Below are positions 32,509-42,013 of a DNA stretch of 64,000 bases, in pieces. The notes under the pieces were generated by a model. It had not been told where the DNA came from. It ran no database searches and saw only the letters and a program-made list of their open reading frames with translations. The first letter of the stretch is position 1. Each line of letters begins with the position of its first letter. The stretch spans positions 1,922,107-1,986,106 of the forward strand of contig NZ_DF967972.1 of the NCBI RefSeq assembly GCF_001050235.1, given 5' to 3'. Both the position numbers and the translations under genes were made by a program. The stretch is from Longilinea arvoryzae (GTDB taxonomy: Bacteria; Chloroflexota; Anaerolineae; Anaerolineales; Anaerolineaceae).

Positions 32509-34257
32509 ATGGAATCCTCACAAAAACCCATTATTCAATTGAAAAACGTGTCCTATCGCTATCCGCGCAGCAAACGCTGGGCGATATTGCACCTGAATCT
32601 TGAAATCAACCAGGGCGAATTCGTCGCTATCATGGGCGAAAACGGGGCCGGGAAAAGCACCTTCTGCCAGATGCTGAACGGAATCATTCCGAACAGCATC
32701 GGTGGTAACCTGAAGGGTCAGGTGCTCATCAACGATCTGGATACGCAAGAATCCGGGATTGCGCAACTGGCCACCCAGGTGGGGATCGTTCTGGAGGATC
32801 CCGAGACCCAGTTGTTCACCACCTCGGTATCGAGTGAAGTGGCCTTCGGGCCGGAAAACCTGTGCCAGTCGCCCAAGGAAATCTACGAGAATGTGAAGTG
32901 GGCGCTGGATGTGGTGCGTTTGAACGGCCTCGAGGACCGCATGCCCCTGGCGCTCTCCGGCGGCCAAAAGCAAAGGCTGGCGATTGCCGCCAACATCGCC
33001 ATGCGACCCAATATCCTGGTTTTGGATGAAGCAACTTCTCAATTGGACCCGGTCGGGGTCGAGGAGGTGCTTTCGGTGGCCCGCGAGTTGAACCAGAAAT
33101 ACGGCATGACCATCGTCATGGCAACCGACGCCTCGGAAATGATCGCCCGCGTGATGGACCGCGTCATTGTGCTGGACAAGGGCCAATTGATCGCCCAGGG
33201 GACCCCGCGCGAGATTTTCTCGCAAACGGATTTGTTCCAGAAGTATATGATTCGCTCGCCGCAAGTTTCCCAGGTGGCGGCTATCCTGAAGAAAGCCGGT
33301 CAGGAATATCCCACCTATTTACCGATCACAACCGAAGAAGCGGTCGCGGATCTCACCCAACGCCTGAATGGAAACACGATGACTCAAACGGCCAGGCCTG
33401 AACCAGCCGTCGTCAAACCGAAGAAAGTCGACGAACCCATCATCGTCGTCGATCACCTCGACTTTACATATCAACCCTTGAACGTGAACGCGGTGAAGGA
33501 TATTTCGTTCACCATCCAGCGCGGCGAATTCGTGGCTTTGATCGGCCAGAACGGCTCCGGAAAGACCACGGTCTTGAAAAACCTGCTGGGATTGAACAAA
33601 CCCACCAAAGGCAAAGTGACGGTGGCCGGCATGGATATCGGCACCTCGGCCGTGGCTGACATGGCCAAACATGTGGGTTTCGTCCTTCAAAATCCCGACC
33701 AACAGTTATTCGCGGAAACGGTCGAAGAAGAAATTTCCTACGGCCCCAAAAACATCGGATTGAGCAAAGAGGTCATCGAACAACGCGTGGCGGAAGCGCT
33801 GAAACTGGTGGATCTCGAGGATAAGCGCAAGGAATTCCCGCCGGCGCTTTCCAAGGGCGACCGCGCCAAAACGGTCATTGCCAGCGCGCTGGCGCTCAAC
33901 CCTGAAATTGTCATCCTGGACGAGCCCACCACCGGGCAGGATTACCGCGGCTGCCACCAGATCATGCAGATTGCAGATCAATTGCACGAGCAGGGCCGCA
34001 CGGTGGTTTTCGTGACGCACCATATGGCTCTGGTGGCCGAATATGCCCGCCGGGTGATTGTGATGAGCGGTGGAAAGATCCTGATGGACGGACCCACGGC
34101 GGATATCTTCAATCAGCCGGATGTGGTGCGGCAGGCCTTCATCATCCCGCCGCAGATTACCGAGTTGGGGCAGCGCCTGCCGGCCGGGTACGGCCTGCCG
34201 CGCACGCCGCTATCTGTAAAAGAATTGTCAGATCCAATTCTGGAAATGCTCAATTAA
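32509..34257 (+). CDS. Fused double ATP-binding subunit of the ECF transporter (EcfA-EcfA')
   Basis: One 582-residue chain carries both ATPase domains. Domain 1 (about 10-260) has GENGAGKSTF, LSGGQKQRLAIA and LVLDEATSQLDP; domain 2 (about 310-560) has GQNGSGKTTVLKNLLG, DQQLFAETVEEEISYGP and VILDEPTTGQD. The domain 2 signature reads ALSKGDRAKTVIASALA, so LSKGD replaces LSGGQ; the two composite ATP sites may not be equivalent. The frame is open upstream to 32428 but the ATG at 32509 starts the conserved part. Role: ATP hydrolysis for uptake via EcfT and the S subunit. Confidence 0.92.
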   Translation: MESSQKPIIQLKNVSYRYPRSKRWAILHLNLEINQGEFVAIMGENGAGKSTFCQMLNGIIPNSIGGNLKGQVLINDLDTQESGIAQLATQVGIVLEDPETQLFTTSVSSEVAFGPENLCQSPKEIYENVKWALDVVRLNGLEDRMPLALSGGQKQRLAIAANIAMRPNILVLDEATSQLDPVGVEEVLSVARELNQKYGMTIVMATDASEMIARVMDRVIVLDKGQLIAQGTPREIFSQTDLFQKYMIRSPQVSQVAAILKKAGQEYPTYLPITTEEAVADLTQRLNGNTMTQTARPEPAVVKPKKVDEPIIVVDHLDFTYQPLNVNAVKDISFTIQRGEFVALIGQNGSGKTTVLKNLLGLNKPTKGKVTVAGMDIGTSAVADMAKHVGFVLQNPDQQLFAETVEEEISYGPKNIGLSKEVIEQRVAEALKLVDLEDKRKEFPPALSKGDRAKTVIASALALNPEIVILDEPTTGQDYRGCHQIMQIADQLHEQGRTVVFVTHHMALVAEYARRVIVMSGGKILMDGPTADIFNQPDVVRQAFIIPPQITELGQRLPAGYGLPRTPLSVKELSDPILEMLN

Positions 34258-34310
34258 CGGTTCGAAAGGATCGACGCGATTCGGAAAATCACAGGAAGGA
34301 TTTCAAACGC

Positions 34311-36929
34311 ATGGATGACCTCTTCGAAAGACTACAAGCAATCTGCGGTAAAGAACATGTAACCCACGAATTAGTCGACCGCTTGTGTTACCGGCGGGAT
34401 TGCGGGCCTACACCGGGCGGCCTGCCAGGCTACGTGGTGCGCCCGGAGACCACTGAAGAAGTGGTCGCGCTGGTCAAGCTGGCAAATGAAGCCCACCATC
34501 CGTTGTTCATCTGGGGCCGGGCGACCACCTTTGTCGACGCCGGGGTGGTGAAGGACTCGATCGTCCTGGCGCTGGACCTTCTCAATGATTTTCAGATCGA
34601 TCTTGAAAACCAGACCGTCACGGCCGAGGCTGGCGTCATCTGGCACGCCATCGACGGCAAGCTGAAGCAATACGGCTGGGAGCTGGCAGCTCCGGGCGGC
34701 GGCGGCATGTTCTCGGCGACGGTTGGCGGGACGATTGCGTATAACGCGGTTCCGCACGGGATCACAGAATACGGCGTCACCGGCGACCACGTGGTTTCAC
34801 TTGAGGTCGTCCTGCCGGACGGCACCCTGATCCACACCGGTTCGGCGGCGAACGACGCCAACGGCAACATCGCCATCGAACGGGCCGCCAATGGCGCCGA
34901 TCTGACCGGGCTCTTCGTCGGTTCCTGCGGGACGATGGGAATCATCACCAAAGCCACGCTGCAAATCCGGCGCATCCCCGAAGTCGAAGATTTCCTCTTC
35001 TACACCTTCGAGGAATTGGACGACGCCGTCAACGCCGTATCGGCGATGCAAAGCCAGGCGGCTGCGACCTTCATCATCGGCCTGTTTGGCGGCCCCAAAC
35101 CCACCGGGCTATCCGGCAACTATACGATCCACGTCATCATCCGCGACAGCAAGGTTGAAGCCGAGCGGCGTAAGCAGATCTGCAAGGTAGCCTGCGATTC
35201 GTTCCACGGCATTCAGCGCGATTCCAATGCGACCCGGTTGTACTGGACCGAGCACATGTATTCCTGGCTGCGTAACGATTCGCCGAATACATATTACGGC
35301 AGCCGGCCGTATTACTGCCCGGAAGTCGCCGGTTTTGTGCCCACCCAGTCGCTGAAAGAAATCATCCCGACTTTGAACCAATATATCGAAGATACCCGTG
35401 CAGGTTGGGACGGCGCCGGGATGCACGTCAAGGGTTTCGACATCTACTTCTCGCGAAACGGCGGTTTCCTGTGGGTGGATACCCTGTATCCCGAACATGA
35501 TAAGGAAAGTCACGAGTACGGCCTGAAGGTCAGGCACGACATCAGCGAAATCCTCTTCAACAAGTGGATGTCGCCTGGCGGTATCGTGGCCGGAATTGCG
35601 CCCTATATCATGCCGAAACTGGGCAATTCCTATAAATTGATGCAAACGCTGAAGAAGGCGCTGGATCCGAACGATATTCTGAATCCGGGCGTCATGATGC
35701 TGGGCGGCGATCCAACCTTTGGACCCATCCTCGAAACGAAGGTCCGAAAGGATCTGCGGCTCTCGGAAGTGGCCGAGTGGACGTATCAATGCCTGCGCTG
35801 CGGCTTCTGCTTCGACCTGAGTTGGGTGGGTGAGCCGTACGGGCTGTGTCCCTCCTATCATTACGGCTCCTTTGAATCCTATATGGGGCGCGGACGCGTG
35901 GCCACGGCGCGCGCCATCATCGAAGGCGAACTGGACTACGACGAAAAAGTGGCCGAACGCATCTATTCCTGCACCATGTGCGGATCCTGCTCGGCGCACT
36001 GCATGAAGCAGATCGAAATCGGCAAGGTCTATCAGGCGATGCGCGAGGATCTGGCGGATCGCGGCCTGACCCCCAAGGCGCTGCACCAGGCTGCCGAAGA
36101 TACCTATCAGCAGAAGAATCCGTACGCCAAACCCGCCGAGGAACGCTTCCGCTGGCTGAAGGACAAGAGTCACATCGACCGCAAATCCAAAATCGGCGTT
36201 TTCGTGGGCTGCACACCGTCTTACGTGCGCCGGTCGGCGGCCCAGGACGCGATCGAAGTGCTCGATAAACTGGGCATCGACTACACGATCGCTTCGGATG
36301 AATGGTGCTGCGCTCACCCGTTGATGTCAGCCGGTGAACGTGACAAAGCAGCCGAGTTCATGCGCCACAACCTCGAAACCTATCGCAAGCTGGGCGTGGA
36401 AAAGATGATCTTCATCTGCCCGGGCTGCCAGGCGACCTTCACCAATGAGGTGCCCCAGGTGCTCGGCGAGGCCGTGCCCTTCAAGATGATGCACATGGTC
36501 GAACTGATCGCCGCAGAAATCCGGGATGGGCATGCTTCCATGGCCGGCATCTCCACCAGCCCGACCCTCACCTATCACGATCCCTGCACGCTGGGCCGCC
36601 AGCTCGGCATCTTCGATGCGCCGCGCGAAATCATCCACTCCGTGCCCGGCATTCGCTTTATCGAAATGCCGCGTCACGGCCGCGATTCGTTTTGCTGCGG
36701 TTCGGGTTCCTTCGTGCGCCTAGACTTCCCGGAACTGACCGATGCGGCCGGCACCGAACGCTGGAAAGAAGCCGTCAATACCGGCGCCAGCATCCTGCTG
36801 ACCTCGTGCACGTCCTGCTGGAGCGAGTTCCAACAGGTTCGCTCTCAGGCAAAAGACGGGATGGAAGTGGTGGACCTCATCGGGTTTGTCAATCGGCAGA
36901 TCCGGGTCAAAGAAAAGATTTCTGAATAA
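34311..36929 (+). CDS. Fused FAD-linked oxidase / Fe-S oxidoreductase (GlcD-GlcF type)
   Basis: An 872-residue two-part protein. Residues 1-460 are a GlcD/VAO-type flavoprotein: GYVVRPETTEEVVALVKLAN, the FAD pyrophosphate part PLFIWGRATTF, AAPGGGGMFSATVGGTIAYN and GSCGTMGIITKATLQIRR. Residues 480-872 are GlcF-like: CLRCGFC with a later CP pair, CTMCGSCSAHC for a second 4Fe-4S, then two CCG domains (DEWCCAHP, FICPGCQATF; SFCCGSGSF, TSCTSC). Such fusions oxidise a 2-hydroxy acid (glycolate, lactate or similar) and pass electrons to a membrane or protein acceptor. It sits between the ECF ATPase and S-subunit genes. Confidence 0.92.
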   Translation: MDDLFERLQAICGKEHVTHELVDRLCYRRDCGPTPGGLPGYVVRPETTEEVVALVKLANEAHHPLFIWGRATTFVDAGVVKDSIVLALDLLNDFQIDLENQTVTAEAGVIWHAIDGKLKQYGWELAAPGGGGMFSATVGGTIAYNAVPHGITEYGVTGDHVVSLEVVLPDGTLIHTGSAANDANGNIAIERAANGADLTGLFVGSCGTMGIITKATLQIRRIPEVEDFLFYTFEELDDAVNAVSAMQSQAAATFIIGLFGGPKPTGLSGNYTIHVIIRDSKVEAERRKQICKVACDSFHGIQRDSNATRLYWTEHMYSWLRNDSPNTYYGSRPYYCPEVAGFVPTQSLKEIIPTLNQYIEDTRAGWDGAGMHVKGFDIYFSRNGGFLWVDTLYPEHDKESHEYGLKVRHDISEILFNKWMSPGGIVAGIAPYIMPKLGNSYKLMQTLKKALDPNDILNPGVMMLGGDPTFGPILETKVRKDLRLSEVAEWTYQCLRCGFCFDLSWVGEPYGLCPSYHYGSFESYMGRGRVATARAIIEGELDYDEKVAERIYSCTMCGSCSAHCMKQIEIGKVYQAMREDLADRGLTPKALHQAAEDTYQQKNPYAKPAEERFRWLKDKSHIDRKSKIGVFVGCTPSYVRRSAAQDAIEVLDKLGIDYTIASDEWCCAHPLMSAGERDKAAEFMRHNLETYRKLGVEKMIFICPGCQATFTNEVPQVLGEAVPFKMMHMVELIAAEIRDGHASMAGISTSPTLTYHDPCTLGRQLGIFDAPREIIHSVPGIRFIEMPRHGRDSFCCGSGSFVRLDFPELTDAAGTERWKEAVNTGASILLTSCTSCWSEFQQVRSQAKDGMEVVDLIGFVNRQIRVKEKISE

Positions 36930-36961
36930 CGAACTTAGATCAGGAAATCGGTGAGGAGACT

Positions 36962-37720
36962 ATGAAAAAGAAATCCGTTTTGATTTCAGCGCATCCGGCA
37001 GTCATCGCGGTGTGGGCAGCGCTCATGGCTGCCGCCTGCCTGCTGCCCGCGTTCCCGGTCTTCGGGACGGGAACGACCTTCAACATCGCCAACTGCCTCA
37101 CGCCGTTGGCCGGGATCTTCTTCGGACCGTTCACGGGCGCCATTGCCGCGGGCGTCGGCGCTTTCATCGGCCAGTTGATCGCCCCGCACACGGTCCTGTT
37201 TGGACCGCTGCAATTCACCATCGCCATTCTGGGCGCCATGGCTTCCGGCTTCGCCATGCAGCGCAAATGGAGCATTTCGTTTGGCCTGATCACACTGTTC
37301 GCTGCGGCCTGGTATCTGCTTCCGGAAGGGCGGGCCGCCTGGGCGACACCGCTGCTGTACGTGCTCGGCTACATCTTCATCGCCATCGGTTGGTGGATCA
37401 GCCGCAAGGATGATCCGCTGCTGTCCACCAATAAGGCGCGCATGTCTTTGGGCATCCTGTGCTGCTCGGCCGCGGGCATTGTTGTGACCCAGGCGATGGG
37501 CAATCTCTGGGCGCTGATCTTCTTCAAACTTCCGCCTGCCATCTGGTACACCACCCTGGCGATTGCCCCTGTGGAGCGCGGATTGTTCGCTTTCGGCGCC
37601 ATGATCATCGGCACCCCCCTGTTGGTCGGTCTGGTAAAGATCGGCATTCCGGTTGGACCGATCATCTATCAGAAAGAAGAGGATGCCGAACCGGAAGATA
37701 TCGAGCAGCCTGCAGACTGA
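36962..37720 (+). CDS. ECF transporter substrate-binding (S) subunit, substrate unknown
   Basis: A 252-residue membrane protein with about six hydrophobic segments. The first third, including TGTTFNIANCLTPLAGIFFGPFTGAIAAG, is the standard S-component architecture in which one helix pair forms the pocket and an AxxxA-like face meets EcfT. No strong match to BioY, ThiT or RibU sequence marks could be made by eye. A GAGGAG ribosome site precedes the ATG. It completes the importer encoded with EcfT and the fused EcfA, after the intervening FAD/Fe-S gene. An acidic tail (EEDAEPEDIEQ) is unusual. Confidence 0.8.
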   Translation: MKKKSVLISAHPAVIAVWAALMAAACLLPAFPVFGTGTTFNIANCLTPLAGIFFGPFTGAIAAGVGAFIGQLIAPHTVLFGPLQFTIAILGAMASGFAMQRKWSISFGLITLFAAAWYLLPEGRAAWATPLLYVLGYIFIAIGWWISRKDDPLLSTNKARMSLGILCCSAAGIVVTQAMGNLWALIFFKLPPAIWYTTLAIAPVERGLFAFGAMIIGTPLLVGLVKIGIPVGPIIYQKEEDAEPEDIEQPAD

Positions 37721-37744
37721 CACGATCGAACGGGTAAAGACTGG

Positions 37745-38686
37745 ATGAGCGGATTTCGGAATCCTCCTCTTGAAGTTGCGGTTCTTGGCGCGGCGGCCGT
37801 TGACTGGGTTGCACGGGTCAACGCGCTGCCGCGCAAGGACGGCATTGCATGGGCCGATCGGTATGAGCCGTTTCCAGGCGGGTCGGGCGCGAACATGGCC
37901 TCGGCGATTGCCCACCTCGGAAAATCCGTTCGTTTCATCGGCCGGTTGGGGGATGATGAGGGTGGGCAAATCTTGTGGCAAGCCTTTCAGGCGGACGGCG
38001 TCGATACCTCTGCTGTTCGCATTGAAAAAGGCTGCCGCTCGGCCTCCTGCTTCATCGCCGTGGATTCCCTTGGCGAGCGCGAAATCTACTGCCTGGGTGG
38101 GGTCGCCCTGTATGACCAACCCGCAGATTTAGCCCCCGAATGGTTCGAAGGCCTGCAGGTGTTGGCAATTGCGGATGCCTATCCAGAAGTGGCCTTATCC
38201 GCAATCGAGCTGGCAGGCGGTCAGACGAAGGTCGTGTTTACCCCGGGCGGGCTGATGGCGGGGTTGCCAAAGTCGGATCTGGATCGATTGCTTTCGAAAT
38301 CGCAGGCCGTCATTGTCAGCCGGGTGGAAGCGGAAAAAATCAGCGGGCGCAATATTCCCGAGGATGCAATTCGAGACCTGGTTGGCCGTGGATCGAAGGT
38401 TGTCATTGTAACCCTGGGAGAACGCGGCGTTCTGATGTGGGATGGCGAAAGTATGATTGCCGTCCCGGCCTGCAAGGTTGAAACGATCGTGGATACGACC
38501 GGTGCGGGCGACGCCTTTAGCGCAGGATTTATGGTTGGAATCATCGAAGGCATGGATTGGATATCCGCTGCAAAATTAGGCAACGCAGTTTCATCGATGA
38601 AAATCGGTTATTTTGGCGCTCGTAACGGAGTGCCGAATTTGCAGCAGGCTATGGGATGGATCAAACAACAGGGAATAACGAGGTGA
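37745..38686 (+). CDS. PfkB family carbohydrate kinase
   Basis: ATP-dependent sugar or nucleoside kinase of the ribokinase family; 313 residues. It has FPGGSGANMASAIAHLG (substrate and dimer region) and DTTGAGDAFSAGF (anion hole and catalytic Asp). The substrate is unknown; as neighbour of an FGGY kinase and an aldolase it could add the second phosphate of a bisphosphorylated ketose or act on a nucleoside. The spacing to the next gene is four bases, and 24 bases to the ECF S gene, so the sugar operon may be continuous with the ECF operon. Confidence 0.92.
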   Translation: MSGFRNPPLEVAVLGAAAVDWVARVNALPRKDGIAWADRYEPFPGGSGANMASAIAHLGKSVRFIGRLGDDEGGQILWQAFQADGVDTSAVRIEKGCRSASCFIAVDSLGEREIYCLGGVALYDQPADLAPEWFEGLQVLAIADAYPEVALSAIELAGGQTKVVFTPGGLMAGLPKSDLDRLLSKSQAVIVSRVEAEKISGRNIPEDAIRDLVGRGSKVVIVTLGERGVLMWDGESMIAVPACKVETIVDTTGAGDAFSAGFMVGIIEGMDWISAAKLGNAVSSMKIGYFGARNGVPNLQQAMGWIKQQGITR

Positions 38687-38690
38687 ATGG

Positions 38691-39710
38691 ATGAGATGTG
38701 CTGCTGCAGGACAACCTGGAAAGATCCAATTGATCGATTTCCCCGATCCGCAGGTCGGCCCGCGGGACGTCATGCTGGCGACTTCCGCGTGCGGTATTTG
38801 CGCGACCGACCTCAAGTCGATCGCCAAGGGCGCCGAGAAGCCTGAATACGCGCTCGGCCATGAGGTTGTGGGCAAGGTCATCGAAGCCGGCAACCAGAGC
38901 CGCTGGACGATCGGTCAACGGGCGGTGGTCGCGCCTTATCTGCCGTGCGGCGCCTGTCATTACTGTCTCAACGGCCAGCCGACGCTTTGCAAACATCTTT
39001 TCGATACCTGCCCTTTCCCGGGCGGTATGGCGGAAAGAGTCTTTGTGCCCGGCGATCTGGTAAAGCGGGGACTGATTCCGGTTTCGGATACACTATCGGA
39101 TGAATACGCGGCGCTGGCCGAACCCCTGGGATGCGTCATCAAAGGGATCGAGGATTCGCAGGTCGAAACCGGCGATTCGGTCCTGGTGATCGGCGATGGC
39201 CCCATGGGATTGATGGCTGCCGCCGTGGCGCGAGCCTACGGCGCTTTTCCGGTGATGGTGGCGGGGATGACGCCCAGCCGGCTCGAAGCCGCTTACCAGA
39301 ATTTTGCAGATGTCGTTGTGGATGTGACGCAGGTGGACCTTCAGGCAGAGGTCAAGAAACACACTTCGGGCCGAGGTGCGGATGTGGTGATTGCGGCCGT
39401 TTCGGCCGGTGAAACCCTGATGACCGCGATTCAATGCGTCCGTCCGGGTGGAACGGTGAACGCATTTGCCGGCGTGCCAGATGGCACAACCATCCCATTG
39501 GATCTGCGCAAGCTGCACTACAACCAGATTCACCTGACCGGATCGTTTGGTACGGCTCCCGAACACATGGTGAAGGCGCTGCATTTGCTCGACCATAAAA
39601 AGGTTCCGGCAGGCGCGATCGTTACCGCCTGTTATCCGTTCACCCAGATTCAGGAAGCTGTCGACGTTGCCCTGCAAAGACAGGGTCTCAAGATCGTGGT
39701 GACTTTTTAA
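38691..39710 (+). CDS. Zinc-dependent medium-chain alcohol dehydrogenase (polyol dehydrogenase-like)
   Basis: NAD(P)-dependent dehydrogenase of 339 residues. Catalytic zinc ligands are in SACGICATDLKS and ALGHEVVG; the structural zinc site is CGACHYCLNGQPTLC. The Rossmann part starts at VLVIGDGPMGLMAAAVARAY. Overall form is that of sorbitol/threonine/L-threonate dehydrogenases, suggesting oxidation of a polyol or sugar acid. It is four bases after the PfkB gene and 21 before the aldolase. Confidence 0.92.
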   Translation: MRCAAAGQPGKIQLIDFPDPQVGPRDVMLATSACGICATDLKSIAKGAEKPEYALGHEVVGKVIEAGNQSRWTIGQRAVVAPYLPCGACHYCLNGQPTLCKHLFDTCPFPGGMAERVFVPGDLVKRGLIPVSDTLSDEYAALAEPLGCVIKGIEDSQVETGDSVLVIGDGPMGLMAAAVARAYGAFPVMVAGMTPSRLEAAYQNFADVVVDVTQVDLQAEVKKHTSGRGADVVIAAVSAGETLMTAIQCVRPGGTVNAFAGVPDGTTIPLDLRKLHYNQIHLTGSFGTAPEHMVKALHLLDHKKVPAGAIVTACYPFTQIQEAVDVALQRQGLKIVVTF

Positions 39711-39731
39711 CCTCGTTCAGAGGAGGAACCT

Positions 39732-40514
39732 GTGAAAGAACATCGCCTGCGACGAATTTTCGGCCCGGATCAGAAGACGGTCATTGTGGCCTGCGATCAC
39801 GCCGGGTTCAGCGGCCCGCTGCCCGGATTGGAAGATCCCGGAAAATTGATGGATACGCTGGTGGCCAGCGGCGTTGACGCCGTTCTGACCACCATGGGCA
39901 TCGCGCGGCGCTACGCGAGCCGGATGGGTAAATTGGGTCTCATCCTGCGTATGGACGGCGGTTCATCCATCCGGGCAGTGGATATGGGCACCCTGCGCAA
40001 TCAATTTACGATGGAAGATGCGGTCCTCCTCGGCGCGGATGCGGTGATTTGCATGGGCATGATCGGCTACCCTGAAGAAGCAGCTTCATTGGCCAATTTG
40101 GCCGAATTGACTTCCGAATCGGCGCAATGGAACATTCCGGTGGTCGCCGAAATGCTGGTGAAGAGCAAAGACGGTTCACCGCTCAAGGCCGAGGATATCG
40201 GCTTTGGAATGCGGATTGGCGTCGAGTTGGGCGCTGATCTCATCAAAGCCTCTTATGTGGGCCCCGCGGGTGAGTACAGAGAGGCCTTGAAATCCTGCTA
40301 CCGCCCGGTCGTCGTCCTGGGTGGTGAAAAGGCGAAAAGCGAAGCCAGCCTGCTGGAGTCGATTGCCGAAGCACTGGATTCGGGCGCCAATGGGGTCGCC
40401 ATCGGTCGAAATGTCTGGCAGCATTCCAATCCGGCGGGTATCTGCCGCGCGTTGGTGGCGCTGGTGCATCACGGCGCTTCGATTTCACAGGCCTTGCAGG
40501 AGTTGAACGCCTGA
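39732..40514 (+). CDS. Class I aldolase of the DhnA/LsrF type
   Basis: A 260-residue TIM barrel of the DeoC/FbaB/LacD superfamily. It starts VIVACDHAGFSGPLPGLEDP, the family's D-H-G motif, continues MGMIGYPEEAASLANL and GADLIKASYVG, where the lysine is the probable Schiff-base residue, and ends with VAIGRNVWQHSNPAGICRAL (phosphate site). It starts at GTG 39732 after AGGAGGAA. The TGA overlaps the first base of the next ATG. Relatives cleave fructose or tagatose bisphosphates or act in AI-2 breakdown. Confidence 0.9.
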   Translation: MKEHRLRRIFGPDQKTVIVACDHAGFSGPLPGLEDPGKLMDTLVASGVDAVLTTMGIARRYASRMGKLGLILRMDGGSSIRAVDMGTLRNQFTMEDAVLLGADAVICMGMIGYPEEAASLANLAELTSESAQWNIPVVAEMLVKSKDGSPLKAEDIGFGMRIGVELGADLIKASYVGPAGEYREALKSCYRPVVVLGGEKAKSEASLLESIAEALDSGANGVAIGRNVWQHSNPAGICRALVALVHHGASISQALQELNA

Positions 40515-42013
40515 TGGATTGTTGGATCGGTCTGGATCTGGGGACTTCGTTCGTTAAAGCCGGCCTCTATGACCTGATGGGGCATGAGCTGGCCGTGGCG
40601 CGCGAGCCCCTTTCCCTGAATATGCCAGCACCGGGATGGGCGGAACAGGATCCCCGGGAATGGTGGCTGGCCATTCAAAAGGTGTTGAGATCCCTGACCG
40701 ATCGATTCGATGCCAGAATGATCCGGGCGGTTTGCCTGTGCGCGCAATGTCCCGGCCAGGTGATCGTCGGCAAGGATCAGGAACCGCTCGGAAATGCAAT
40801 CATCTGGCTCGACCAGCGCGCTGCCGATGAGGCCGCCTGGTTGGATAATAACGTTGGCCCGCAAGACCGTCTGGCCTGGATCGGGGAAGCTCAACTCGGC
40901 GATCCACATTCGTCCCCCGCGCGAATTCTGTGGTTGAAAAATCACGACCCGCGCTTCGAACGGGCTGAATACATTTTGCAGCCCAAAGATTTCATGGGGT
41001 TCATGCTGACCGCCCGGGTGGCCACGGATCGCAATACGGCCTACAATCTCGCGCATCCGGTCACCCTTGCATATCATCCGGAGTTCCTGCGATTGCTGGG
41101 GGTAAGAGAACAGCAGTTGCCGCCCGTGCTTGCGGCGACCGATTCACTGGGGGAAGTCAGCCAATCCGCGGCCCGAACGACCGGGCTTGTCAGCGGTACC
41201 CCGGTGTTCGTCGGCACGATCGATGCGTATTGCGACACGCTGGCGGGAGGCGCGTTTATTCCCGGCCAGGCCGTGGATGTCTCGGGGACCAGTGAGATCG
41301 TCTCGTTAGGAGTCGATCACAAGGTGGAAGGGCAGGGGGTATTCTACACGCACCTGGCGGAGGACGCGCAATTCATTTGCGGTCCCATGCAGGTGGGCGG
41401 TCATTTATTGGCCTGGTTGGCGGACTCTTTTTATCCCGAGCGTTCCGAGGGCGTTCCATTCGAGCGGATGGAGTCGGAAGCCAGCCAGACCGCGCCCGGC
41501 GCGGATGGGTTGGTTTTCCTGCCTTACCTGCAGGGCGAGCGGGCGCCCATCTGGGATTTACAGGTTCGGGGTGCATTTTTGGGAATCAAAACATCCCATA
41601 ACCGAAAGCACTTTTCGCGCGCGGTGTATGAAAGCGTTGGTTTCGCCGTGCGGCATGTGCTCGAAATATGCGAGGATATTCGTGGGCAGAAGGTGAACGG
41701 GGTCGTTGCCTGCGGCGGCGGAGCTCGCAGCGCTTTCTGGAACAAAATAAAGGCCGATATCCTGCAAAAAAGAGTCCTTCCATTGGAAACAGAAGCTTCA
41801 GCATGCCTGGGTGCAACCATGATTGCCGCCGTGGGCCTGGGCTTTTTCCCCAATCTGGCTAAAGCCTGGGCAGGCATGAGCCACTTTGGCGCGGCTGTCC
41901 TCCCGGATGAAAATCTGGCCGATACTTATAACCGGTTGTATGGCGTTTACCGCCGTGCGTATCCAGGCGTAAAAACAATCCTTGGGACCCCAGGAGTTGA
42001 GGAATCGAAATGA
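40514..42013 (+). CDS. FGGY family carbohydrate kinase
   Basis: Sugar or polyol kinase of the actin-like superfamily; 499 residues. The N-terminal phosphate-1 loop GLDLGTSFVKAGLYD and the C-terminal ADENOSINE-type loop GVVACGGGARSAFWNKIKAD are intact, as is DGLVFLPYLQGERAP. The acceptor (xylulose-, erythritol- or AI-2-kinase type) cannot be called. It is coupled to the aldolase upstream and overlaps the regulator start by four bases. Confidence 0.92.
   Translation: MDCWIGLDLGTSFVKAGLYDLMGHELAVAREPLSLNMPAPGWAEQDPREWWLAIQKVLRSLTDRFDARMIRAVCLCAQCPGQVIVGKDQEPLGNAIIWLDQRAADEAAWLDNNVGPQDRLAWIGEAQLGDPHSSPARILWLKNHDPRFERAEYILQPKDFMGFMLTARVATDRNTAYNLAHPVTLAYHPEFLRLLGVREQQLPPVLAATDSLGEVSQSAARTTGLVSGTPVFVGTIDAYCDTLAGGAFIPGQAVDVSGTSEIVSLGVDHKVEGQGVFYTHLAEDAQFICGPMQVGGHLLAWLADSFYPERSEGVPFERMESEASQTAPGADGLVFLPYLQGERAPIWDLQVRGAFLGIKTSHNRKHFSRAVYESVGFAVRHVLEICEDIRGQKVNGVVACGGGARSAFWNKIKADILQKRVLPLETEASACLGATMIAAVGLGFFPNLAKAWAGMSHFGAAVLPDENLADTYNRLYGVYRRAYPGVKTILGTPGVEESK

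Noticed and set aside
35109..36317. Long minus-strand frame opposite the FAD/Fe-S fusion, and similar ones opposite the amidohydrolase, the solute-binding gene and the GH63 gene
   Set aside because: Composition-driven shadows of well-supported genes; histidine- and arginine-rich without motifs.
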